From assembly GCA_963666535.1 (NCBI GenBank), contig OY762913.1, positions 2,418,001 through 2,482,000 of the forward strand: a stretch of 64,000 nt of DNA, written 5' to 3'. Below are positions 32,319 through 39,644 of the stretch, piece by piece. The translations under genes and the position numbers were made by a program. Origin of the DNA: G963666535 sp963666535 (GTDB lineage: Bacteria; Bacillota; Clostridia; Oscillospirales; Oscillospiraceae). Within the stretch, counting starts at the first letter, position 1; the number at the start of each line of letters is the position of its first letter. The notes below the pieces were generated by a model. It made no database searches. It had not been told where the DNA came from and saw only the letters and a program-made list of their open reading frames with translations.

Positions 32319-34652
32319 ATGAGCATCGAATATGATCGCATTGTTACATCAACCGCATGGTCGCCCGGTCCAGGCTGTCATGGCGGTTGCGGCGTAAAAC
32401 TGTACGTCAAAGGTGACAAAGTAGTCAAGGTAGAAGGCGACGAAAACCACCCCTGGAACCAGGGCCGTGGCTGCTCCCGCCTTCTGGCTATGACACAGTT
32501 CATGTATCATCCTGACCGCATCACCACCCCGTTGAAACGAGTTGGGGCGCGCGGCGATGGCCGTTTTGAAGCCATTAGCTGGGATGAAGCGTATGACATC
32601 ATTGAGGAAAAGTTCAACAAGATCAAAGAAGAGTACGGCGCTAACGCTGTCATCTTCATCCAGGGTACCGGCCGCGACATCGGCGGCCCCATGTCCATCG
32701 TTGCCTATAACTACGGCAGCGCCAACTGGTCTCAGTTGGGACTGGGCGGACAGGCCTGCTACGGTCCCCGCCTGGGCGCCATGTCTGCCGTGCAGGGTGA
32801 CAACGCCATTTGCGACGCTTCCCAATTTTTAGAGAAGCGCTATGATGATCCCCGCTGGAAGGTTCCCAAATACATCGTTGTTTGGGCGCAGGACCCCACG
32901 CGTGGCTGTCCTGACGGTTTCTATGGCAACTGGGTCATGGACTGCATGAAGCGCGGCTCCAAGCTCATTGTTGTGGACCCCCGTCAGAACTTCCTGACCG
33001 CCCGCGCCGAGTATCATCTCCAGCTGCGCCCCGGCACCGACACCGCCTTGGCCATGGGCATGATCAATGTGATCATTGAGAATGGCTGGTATAACCACGA
33101 GTTCGTGGAGAACTGGTGCTCCGGCTTTAAAGAACTGGCGGAGCGCGCCAAGGAATTTCCCCTGGAAAAGGTCGCCGCGCTCACTTGGGTTCCCAAGGAT
33201 GTCATCTATGAGGCGGCAAAGGCCTACGCGCAAAACTCACCCGGCTCCGCTGTCCAGTGGGGTTTGCCCATTGATCAGGCGCCCGACGGCGTACATACCG
33301 CACAGGCGATCAACGATCTGTGGGCCATCACCGGCAATATAGATGTTCCCGGCGGTCAGGTCATTGCCCGTAACGGCTACCACGTGTCCGCCTATCCCTT
33401 CGATAACTATCAGCTGGCAGATATGTTCGGCGATGAGTTCGTTGAGCAGGTCGTCCAAAAAAGAATCGGTTCTGAGGAATATGGCTGGCTGCGCAAGTGG
33501 CGCTGCTATATCCAGCCCGATATCGCGGTCAACCAGATGCTGACCCAAAAACCTTACCCCATCCGCGCCACCTGGATTCAGACCGCCAACCCCGTGGCCA
33601 ACGCCGCGGATCAGCGGCTGCACTACGAGGCGCTGAAAGCGATGGACTTTAACGTGGTGGTCGATCTGTTCCACAACCCCACCACCATGTCCGTGGCGGA
33701 CATCATTCTCCCCGCCTCCACCTTTGCCGAGCGTACCGGTTTCCGGTCCTGGTTCGAGCCGGTTCAGATCATCCAACCCGCCGTTCAGGTTGGTGACTGC
33801 AAAAACGACTGGGATATCGCCTGTGAAATGGCTGCTCGCTTTAACCCCGACTTTGCCAAACGATTCCCCAACGGCTTTGCCGATTATATGGATTGGCGTC
33901 TGGAGCCCGCCGGCGAGACCTATGAAAGCCTAAAGGCTAAGGGCGGCTGGAAATGGGGCGACGCCGAGGCTCCCACCGAAAATGTTGACTCTGTCATCCC
34001 CTGGATTCCCTATTACCGCTATAAAACCGGTGCTCTGCGTGCAGACGGAAAACCCGGCTTCCGTACTCCCTCCGGTAAAATTGAGCTTTACTCCACCCAG
34101 AACGTGGAGTGGGGTGCAAGCGGCCGCACCATCGTGGACCCCCTGCCCCACTTCCAGGAGCCTGCGGAGTCCGAGGTGGCGACCCCCGAAGTGTTTAAGA
34201 AGTTCAATCTGGTCATGATCACCGGTCGCCGCTCTCCTGTGTTTTTCCACGCGGAGCACCGAAATATTCCATGGCTGCGTGAATGCGATCCTTATCCCGA
34301 CGTCGAGATTCACCCCACGGTCGCCCGCGACCTCAAGGTGGAAGAGGGCGAGTGGGTGTGGATAGAAAGCGCCCGCGGCCGTATCCGCCGCAAGGTCAAG
34401 GTCAATGCCGGCATCCACCCCAAAACAATTTCTTGTACGCACGGCTGGTGGCTCCCGGAAACTGATGGGCGTTCCCCCAACCTGTTTGGCTGCTGGGACG
34501 TGGGTGTCAACTGCCTGATCCCCATCGGCGTTCAGGCCCGCACCGGTTACGGCGGCAATGGCTACAAAACCACCTTGGTCCGTCTGGAAAAGATGGGTGG
34601 TTCTGAAACCGGCACCCCCTGCATTCCGCCTGTGGGTGTTTGGGGCAAGTAA
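32319..34652 (+). CDS. Molybdopterin-dependent oxidoreductase, catalytic subunit
   Basis: A 777-residue DMSO-reductase-family enzyme. The N-terminus has a reduced Fe-S motif, Cys20 and Cys24 in GPGCHGGCGV plus Cys52 in GRGCSR, so one of the usual four ligands is missing. The Mo-ligand region reads GGQACYGPRLGA, suggesting Cys as Mo ligand. The C-terminal molybdopterin dinucleotide-binding domain (about 650-777) is present. There is no Tat signal, so it is cytoplasmic. Related enzymes include catechol dehydroxylases, acetylene hydratase and other organic-substrate reductases; the substrate cannot be read from sequence. AAGGAGG precedes the ATG. It leads a four-gene operon. Confidence 0.92.
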   Translation: MSIEYDRIVTSTAWSPGPGCHGGCGVKLYVKGDKVVKVEGDENHPWNQGRGCSRLLAMTQFMYHPDRITTPLKRVGARGDGRFEAISWDEAYDIIEEKFNKIKEEYGANAVIFIQGTGRDIGGPMSIVAYNYGSANWSQLGLGGQACYGPRLGAMSAVQGDNAICDASQFLEKRYDDPRWKVPKYIVVWAQDPTRGCPDGFYGNWVMDCMKRGSKLIVVDPRQNFLTARAEYHLQLRPGTDTALAMGMINVIIENGWYNHEFVENWCSGFKELAERAKEFPLEKVAALTWVPKDVIYEAAKAYAQNSPGSAVQWGLPIDQAPDGVHTAQAINDLWAITGNIDVPGGQVIARNGYHVSAYPFDNYQLADMFGDEFVEQVVQKRIGSEEYGWLRKWRCYIQPDIAVNQMLTQKPYPIRATWIQTANPVANAADQRLHYEALKAMDFNVVVDLFHNPTTMSVADIILPASTFAERTGFRSWFEPVQIIQPAVQVGDCKNDWDIACEMAARFNPDFAKRFPNGFADYMDWRLEPAGETYESLKAKGGWKWGDAEAPTENVDSVIPWIPYYRYKTGALRADGKPGFRTPSGKIELYSTQNVEWGASGRTIVDPLPHFQEPAESEVATPEVFKKFNLVMITGRRSPVFFHAEHRNIPWLRECDPYPDVEIHPTVARDLKVEEGEWVWIESARGRIRRKVKVNAGIHPKTISCTHGWWLPETDGRSPNLFGCWDVGVNCLIPIGVQARTGYGGNGYKTTLVRLEKMGGSETGTPCIPPVGVWGK

Positions 34653-34670
34653 GAAAGGAGCTGACGAATC

Positions 34671-35012
34671 ATGGCTAAAAAAGGTATTTTGGTCGATATG
34701 AACTACTGCACCGGCTGTCACGCCTGCGAGATCGCCTGTAAACAGGAAAACCAGTTCAAAGTCGGCACCTGGGGCATCAAGATCACAGAAATGATCATGG
34801 AAACGCCCGATTCCGACAAGGTACACTTTGACTACATTCCCTATTTCAGTCAAAACTGTAATCTGTGTGCATCGCGCATTGCCTCGGGGGAGGACGACAA
34901 ACCCGCTTGCTGCAAGCATTGCGGTACATTCTCCCTGCACTATGGCGACATTGCGGAGCTGTCCAAAAAAATGGAGACCATGCCCCGTGCGGTTCTCTAC
35001 TCTCCCCTATAA
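34671..35012 (+). CDS. Short two-cluster ferredoxin-like subunit of the Mo enzyme
   Basis: A 113-residue electron-transfer protein, 18 bases after the Mo subunit. Eight or nine cysteines form two [4Fe-4S] sets: Cys13, 16, 19 and 23 in CTGCHACEIAC, and Cys63, Cys66, Cys80/81 and Cys84. It is about half the length of DmsB/NrfC-type subunits, which hold four clusters. With no membrane anchor gene nearby, electrons must come from a soluble donor such as ferredoxin or a flavoprotein. Confidence 0.9.
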   Translation: MAKKGILVDMNYCTGCHACEIACKQENQFKVGTWGIKITEMIMETPDSDKVHFDYIPYFSQNCNLCASRIASGEDDKPACCKHCGTFSLHYGDIAELSKKMETMPRAVLYSPL

Positions 35013-35028
35013 GCTGAATGAACCAAAG

Positions 35029-35056
35029 CCGGCGGCGGGCGGTAATCCGCCGCCGG
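35029..35056 (+). repeat. GC-rich intercistronic hairpin
   Basis: CCGGCGGCGG and CCGCCGCCGG form a perfect 10-bp stem with an 8-base loop and no T tract. It lies between the Fe-S subunit gene and the 66-residue protein gene, where it may protect the upstream message or reduce expression of the downstream genes. Confidence 0.6.
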
Positions 35057-35074
35057 GTTCGGAAGGAGTAAATT

Positions 35075-35275
35075 ATGGCACAATATACATTTTCTTACGT
35101 ACGAAGTGAATATGACCGCATCCCCATCCAGCTGAAAAAGACTCTTGATTCCATTTTGTCCGATTCCAAGGCGGACGAGGAGACCAAAAAGCTGGTTGCA
35201 GCCGTGTGTGATGCCGTTGAATCCGCCGTATACGATTTAAGCGTCTACGCCCAAGATCAGCTCGTCGTCCGCTGA
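35075..35275 (+). CDS. Hypothetical protein in Mo oxidoreductase operon
   Basis: A 66-residue helical protein with no cysteines or membrane segment, starting MAQYTFSYVRSEYDRIPIQL. GGAAGGAG lies upstream of the ATG. No family is recognised. Its position between the Fe-S subunit and the GNAT gene, with tight spacing on the downstream side, suggests a small accessory or assembly role for the Mo enzyme, but nothing in the sequence proves this. It is too short to be a TorD-type chaperone. Confidence 0.65.
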   Translation: MAQYTFSYVRSEYDRIPIQLKKTLDSILSDSKADEETKKLVAAVCDAVESAVYDLSVYAQDQLVVR

Positions 35276-35299
35276 ACCCTTTGCAAGGGAGGAATCATC

Positions 35300-35857
35300 A
35301 TGGAAAAGCTTAAATTCAAAGTGATTGGGCAGGAAGAACTTGCCCAATGCGCGGAGATCGTCTCCACAGCGCATAACGCGGTGGCAGAGGCCAACGGTTT
35401 TGAGGCAGATCAGTCGCTCTCTCCGTTGCTCGAACGCCTGAGCGAATATATGGACAGTGAAAAGCATCAGCTGTTTGGCGCATTCTCCGGTATCACACAG
35501 GTCGGTTTCTACGCACTGGGTGAGCTGGACGAAGAAACCTTTGAACTGAAGATGTTCTCTATTCGGCCTTCCTGCCAGCAGCGCGGATTTGGTCAGCAGA
35601 TGCTGGATCACGCCCTTACAACCATTTTGGCACGCAAGGGCGTCATCGTGGCCTGTACGATTTTTGAAGGAACCGACTGGCTGGCACGTTGGCTTTTAAA
35701 AAATGGTTTTTTTGTGGAGGCTTCCGGTACGCCGGAAGGCTTGCCGCACCCCATTTTACTGATGCAAAAAAATATGATTGCTTCTTCTGCCAAGGCAGAC
35801 TCTTCCTGCGACCCCGCCTCCTGCGAGGGCTGTCAAAGCTCCTGCAACAAGGCATAA
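35300..35857 (+). CDS. GNAT-family protein with cysteine-rich tail
   Basis: A 185-residue protein. Residues about 1-155 have a GNAT N-acetyltransferase fold with the acetyl-CoA-binding stretch IRPSCQQRGFGQQMLDHAL. The last 18 residues form an extra Cys-rich tail (SSCDPASCEGCQSSCNKA) with four cysteines, looking like a metal or Fe-S site. Tail-bearing GNAT proteins are unusual. It is the last gene of the Mo-enzyme operon, 24 bases after its neighbour. The substrate is unknown; modification or maturation of the Mo enzyme or of the operon's small substrate are possibilities. Confidence 0.82.
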   Translation: MEKLKFKVIGQEELAQCAEIVSTAHNAVAEANGFEADQSLSPLLERLSEYMDSEKHQLFGAFSGITQVGFYALGELDEETFELKMFSIRPSCQQRGFGQQMLDHALTTILARKGVIVACTIFEGTDWLARWLLKNGFFVEASGTPEGLPHPILLMQKNMIASSAKADSSCDPASCEGCQSSCNKA

Positions 35858-35878
35858 ACATACCCCATTCTTTTTTCC

Positions 35879-35931
35879 GAGACGCAGAACGCCTCCGGCT
35901 GAGCCGGAGGCGTTCTGCGTCTCTTTTTTTT
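35879..35931 (+). terminator. Terminator of the Mo oxidoreductase operon
   Basis: A perfect long stem, GAGACGCAGAACGCCTCCGG with its complement, followed by eight T residues. Confidence 0.95.
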
Positions 35932-35997
35932 CGCCAAAAACAACCATCCTCATTGGAGTAACAAAATGCAACCCGTTGATTTTGCTTGTTTTTGGTG

Positions 35998-36044
35998 GAT
36001 ATACAACCATGTAGTTGTATATCTAAGTTATATCGTTGTTTCAC
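35998..36044 (+). promoter_or_regulatory. Operator B with downstream TTGTTTCAC box, before TRAP operon
   Basis: A perfect 10-bp inverted repeat GATATACAAC-CATGTA-GTTGTATATC includes the shared ACAACCATGTAGTTGT. TTGTTTCAC starts at 36036, again 25.5 bases from the dyad centre, exactly as at operator A. A TATTCT 19 bases after TTTCAC may be the -10. Confidence 0.7.
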
Positions 36045-36132
36045 AAATCGCCATTCCCCATGATATTCTCTTTTTAGCAGTAGTACCAAAATTTCATCCA
36101 CATTCCGCAAACACTTTTTTAGGAGGAAAGAC

Positions 36133-37215
36133 ATGAAAAGAATCACGAAAAAATTCCTTGCGCTGACTCTCTCCGCTTGTATGCTCTCCGCTCTTCTCAC
36201 TGCCTGCGGAAGCTCTGCACCAGCAAGCACCGATGGTGCAAGCACAGATAGCGCAAACCCGGACAAAGTCTATGAGCTATCCTTCACCATCCATGATCCC
36301 GCAACCTCTGCGAAGGTCGCCTATTACGAGGATTTGGCGGCGCAAACATTGGAAGCCACCAACGGCGGCGTGAAAATCACGGTTTATCCCGGCGGCACCC
36401 TGGTTGCTGCCACCGACGTAGCGGAAGGTGTTCTCACTGGCGCTGCTGACATGGGCTGGCTCTACACCGCGTTTTTCCCCGGCCAGTTCCCCCTGACCGA
36501 AGCGATTTCCCTTCCCATGATCCTTCAGGATAGCATTCAGGGCACCAAGGTTTTTCAGGGAATGTACGCGCAGAACACGGACCTGCAGGAAGAACTCTCC
36601 GCCTACAAAGTGCTGGGTCTGTACTGCAATCCTATGGCTTACATATACACCACTGAGCCTGTCAACACCATGGCCGACCTGAAGGGCCTGACCCTGCGCT
36701 GCCCCGCCGGCGTTGCCACCGACATGATCACCGCATGGGGCGGCACGCCCATCCTGATGGGCCCCGGGGATGTGTACCAGTCCATTGAAAAGGGCGTCAT
36801 CAACGGCTTTACCTTCGAGTGGACCGGAACCGGATCCTTCAACCTTTCCGAGGTCATTGACTACGTCACCGAAGTCCCTATTTATGTGGGTGAATTCATC
36901 ACCGCCATGAACTGGGACAGCTACAACGCCCTCCCCGCCGATTACCAGGCCGCTATCGACGAGATCTGGTGTGACAATCAGACCTCTTTGGATCTGGCCC
37001 AGATCTTTATGGATGACGCTGCCGTCGCCCGCACCAAAGCAACTGACGAGCTAGGCGTTACCATCATCGAGCCCACCCCGGAAGCCACTGCAGAGTTTAA
37101 GGCTGTTGCCGATGATTATGTTACCAAATGGATCACCGATCATACCACCAGCACCTTCGACGCACAGGCTTATTACGATTCCATGATCGAACTGGCAAAC
37201 CAGAACGCATCCTGA
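36133..37215 (+). CDS. dctP: TRAP transporter substrate-binding lipoprotein
   Basis: A 360-residue extracytoplasmic solute-binding protein. A lipoprotein signal peptide (KKFLALTLSACMLSALLTAC) with lipobox Cys25 and a Ser/Ala-rich linker precede the DctP domain. Within this lies the TRAP motif GLTLRCPAGVATDMITAWGG, whose conserved Arg contacts the carboxylate of the substrate. It therefore probably binds an organic acid. TAGGAGGA precedes the ATG. It is first gene of the P-M-Q transporter operon under operator B. Confidence 0.95.
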   Translation: MKRITKKFLALTLSACMLSALLTACGSSAPASTDGASTDSANPDKVYELSFTIHDPATSAKVAYYEDLAAQTLEATNGGVKITVYPGGTLVAATDVAEGVLTGAADMGWLYTAFFPGQFPLTEAISLPMILQDSIQGTKVFQGMYAQNTDLQEELSAYKVLGLYCNPMAYIYTTEPVNTMADLKGLTLRCPAGVATDMITAWGGTPILMGPGDVYQSIEKGVINGFTFEWTGTGSFNLSEVIDYVTEVPIYVGEFITAMNWDSYNALPADYQAAIDEIWCDNQTSLDLAQIFMDDAAVARTKATDELGVTIIEPTPEATAEFKAVADDYVTKWITDHTTSTFDAQAYYDSMIELANQNAS

Positions 37216-37232
37216 CCTAGAAAACAAATTCC

Positions 37233-37273
37233 GACAATTCGCAGACTGTCAATGTTGCAGTCTGCGAATTGTC
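37233..37273 (+). repeat. Intercistronic stem-loop between dctP and dctM
   Basis: GACAATTCGCAGACTG and CAGTCTGCGAATTGTC form a perfect 16-bp stem with a 9-base loop and no T tract. In transporter operons such hairpins often protect the binding-protein message so that it outnumbers the permease message. Confidence 0.75.
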
Positions 37274-37304
37274 TGGCCGTAGCATGATTGGAGGAGGAAT
37301 TACT

Positions 37305-38612
37305 TTGGATCTGACTACCATTGCCGCACTTGGCATTGTTGCGCTGCTTGTCCTGATGGTTCTTGGCATGGACATCGGTATCGCAATGCTCACAGTCGGC
37401 CTTGTTGGGTACTGTCTCGTGACAAGCCTGCCCGCCGCGCTGGGTATCCTGCGGCAGGCACCCGCCACCATGGCAAGCAACTATTCTTTTTGTGTTATCC
37501 CTCTGTTTATTATGATGGGCAACTTCGCTTTTGCCTCGGGCATGAGCGACGGCCTGTTTGATGTAGGCGACAAATGGCTCTCCCGTCTCCCCGGTGGACT
37601 GGCCTGCGCCACCGTGGCCGCCTGCGCCGGCTTCGGCGCAATCTGCGGCTCCACCGCTGCCACTGCCGCCACAATGGGCGTTGTCGCCATTCCCGCCATG
37701 CGGAAGTATGGGTACGACGACTCGCTTTCCACCGGCACCGTCTCTGTGGGCGGAACACTGGGTATCATGATTCCGCCCTCCGCCCCGCTGATTGTATACG
37801 GCATTATGGCCGAGCAGTCCATCGGGCGCTTGTTCGCCGCTGGCGTATTGCCCGGCCTTTTGCTTGCGGCTCTATGCATTGCGGCCGTCATCATTCAGGT
37901 CAAGCGCAATCCCGCGCTGGCGCCCCGCACCGACCGGGTGATTACCTGGAAGGACCGCTTTTCCTCCCTGAAGGGCCTGTTCTGGGTTGCGATCCTGTTC
38001 GGGGTCGTTCTGGGCGGTATGTTCACCGGTATTTTCACGGTGAACGAATCCGCCGCCTTCGGCGCCCTGATGGGCCTCATCATCATGGCCCTTCGCCGCA
38101 AGCTCACCTGGAACTCTTTCCGCGCCGTTATGAAGGACACCGTGAAAACCACAGCCATGACTTATGTCATTCTCATCGGCGCCGATGTGTTCGGAAGATT
38201 CCTGGCCATCTCCCAGCTTCCCATGAATTTGGCCTCCTTCATCAAAAATTTGGACGTTTCCAAGTATCTCGTGCTTTTGATTATCGTCGCCATCTACGCG
38301 GTGATGGGCTGCTTCATGGATGCGCTGCCCATGATCACGCTTACCGTTCCCATCTTCCTTCCCATCGTGCAGAATCTCGGCTTCGATGCCATTTGGTTCG
38401 GCGTGCTCTGCATCTTGGTGATGGAGCTTGGCCTTGTCACGCCCCCCGTTGGTCTGAACTGTTACGTCATCGCCGGTGTTGCCAAGGATGTTCCTCTGTC
38501 CAAAATATTTAGGGGTTCTCTTCCATTTGTACCTGCCATTCTGGCCGCCGTGGTGCTGGTTGTTCTCTTCCCCGGGATTGTAACATGGCTCCCGACAGCA
38601 CTTTACGGTTAA
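37305..38612 (+). CDS. dctM: TRAP transporter large permease
   Basis: A 435-residue integral membrane protein with about 12 segments, the ion-driven translocator of the TRAP system. DctM-family stretches include CAGFGAICGSTAATAATMG and TLGIMIPPSAPLIVYG, plus the second-half repeat GCFMDALPMITLTVPIFLP. The TTG start is chosen because GGAGGAGG lies eight bases upstream and no better ATG is in frame. It is 16 bases from dctQ; the order P-M-Q differs from the common P-Q-M. Confidence 0.95.
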   Translation: MDLTTIAALGIVALLVLMVLGMDIGIAMLTVGLVGYCLVTSLPAALGILRQAPATMASNYSFCVIPLFIMMGNFAFASGMSDGLFDVGDKWLSRLPGGLACATVAACAGFGAICGSTAATAATMGVVAIPAMRKYGYDDSLSTGTVSVGGTLGIMIPPSAPLIVYGIMAEQSIGRLFAAGVLPGLLLAALCIAAVIIQVKRNPALAPRTDRVITWKDRFSSLKGLFWVAILFGVVLGGMFTGIFTVNESAAFGALMGLIIMALRRKLTWNSFRAVMKDTVKTTAMTYVILIGADVFGRFLAISQLPMNLASFIKNLDVSKYLVLLIIVAIYAVMGCFMDALPMITLTVPIFLPIVQNLGFDAIWFGVLCILVMELGLVTPPVGLNCYVIAGVAKDVPLSKIFRGSLPFVPAILAAVVLVVLFPGIVTWLPTALYG

Positions 38613-38627
38613 GGGGGATGAATTAAA

Positions 38628-39152
38628 ATGATTAAAAAAATTGACCGGGCCCTTTTAGGCTTTACCACTACAGTCAGTCTCGTCAGCTACGTCGGCTTTC
38701 TGGCCGTTATGCTGATCATTGTGGTCGACGTTCTACAGCGAAAAATCACCGGCACCGGCATCAACGGTGCCTATGAGCTGGTGGAGCGAATTCTGATGTG
38801 TGGCGTTTTCGCGGCCTTTGCCTACACCCAGTCCCTCCGCGGCCACGTCCACGTCACCATGTTCATCTCCAAGTTGCCGTCCAAACCCCGTTTTCTGGTC
38901 TTCGGGCTGACAGGCATTCTGAGTTCCATGGGGGCTTTCGCTCTGGCCTATGCAGCTGTTCTGCAGGCACAGTATTCTATGAGCGCGGGCACGATGACCG
39001 GCGTTCTGCAAATTGCGCTCTATCCGTTTTTCTTCATCGAGGCGATTTGTATGGCTATTTTTGGCCTGACTCTGCTGTGGGACGTTTGTAAAAGCTTTAT
39101 TGCCATTGGAAACAAGGATGTGGCAGAGGATATTGAGAGTTCCTGGTGCTAA
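38628..39152 (+). CDS. dctQ: TRAP transporter small permease
   Basis: A 174-residue membrane protein with four segments, pairing with DctM. DctQ features include RKITGTGINGAYELVERIL and SLRGHVHVTMFISKLP. GGGGGATG precedes the ATG. It is last gene of the TRAP operon and is followed by a terminator 27 bases downstream. Confidence 0.93.
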   Translation: MIKKIDRALLGFTTTVSLVSYVGFLAVMLIIVVDVLQRKITGTGINGAYELVERILMCGVFAAFAYTQSLRGHVHVTMFISKLPSKPRFLVFGLTGILSSMGAFALAYAAVLQAQYSMSAGTMTGVLQIALYPFFFIEAICMAIFGLTLLWDVCKSFIAIGNKDVAEDIESSWC

Positions 39153-39179
39153 GTCAAACCATGATTTGACTTCATAAAC

Positions 39180-39225
39180 GGCTCCGCGGCATGCAAAATT
39201 GCGTTCCGCGGAGCCTGACTTTTTT
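39180..39225 (+). terminator. TRAP operon terminator
   Basis: GGCTCCGCGG and CCGCGGAGCC form a perfect 10-bp stem, with a TTTTTT run four bases later. Confidence 0.85.
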
Positions 39226-39364
39226 CAAAAATATTCTTCAAACTGATTGTTAAATGGCAGTCAAACTGTGGAGCGGCTACAGGGTTTCACAACCGGGAAA
39301 CTGGCCCCATTTCCCCGCTGTTGCTCCAGCAGAACCGCAAGTAATCCAATTTTTTTCCGCAATT

Positions 39365-39414
39365 ACAACCACTGGGTTGTTACTTTGTTTTTTTTCGGAA
39401 TCTCTGGTTGTTTA
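39365..39414 (+). promoter_or_regulatory. Operator C, before DASS permease
   Basis: ACAACCACTGGGTTGT is the third copy of the shared 16-mer. A TTGTTTA element starts at 39408, ten bases (about one helical turn) further from the dyad than the TTGTTTCAC boxes of operators A and B. Binding by the LysR protein is inferred. Confidence 0.55.
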
Positions 39415-39644
39415 TATGGTGCAAAACCCGGTTTTCAAGGTTTCTCTTGACTCTTTAGCCACTCCATGCTCTACCATAGGGTTATCGGCAAGCAGTACTT
39501 TTGCAAACGTTTTTCAGTTGTGGGAGGATCAGAGAGACCCGGTGCGAAACCCGGGGCAAAGCACGCTTCTGGCATATGGACGCACAGCGTTCATGCGGAC
39601 ACGGTTCTGTGCCAGCGGCACATTTGACAAGGAGGGAAATTCCA
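39415..39644 (+). other. Long untranslated leader of the DASS gene
   Basis: About 230 bases between operator C and the DASS start hold no convincing gene. Small hairpins are visible (GTGCC-AGC-GGCAC at 39609-39621, and a CCCGG-rich stretch near 39538-39560). I could not match it to a known riboswitch class. Confidence 0.4.

Noticed and set aside
39415..39644. A possible riboswitch (cobalamin or c-di-GMP type) before the DASS gene
   Set aside because: Some GCAAAGC and GAAACCC strings are suggestive, but no conserved core could be assembled by eye.
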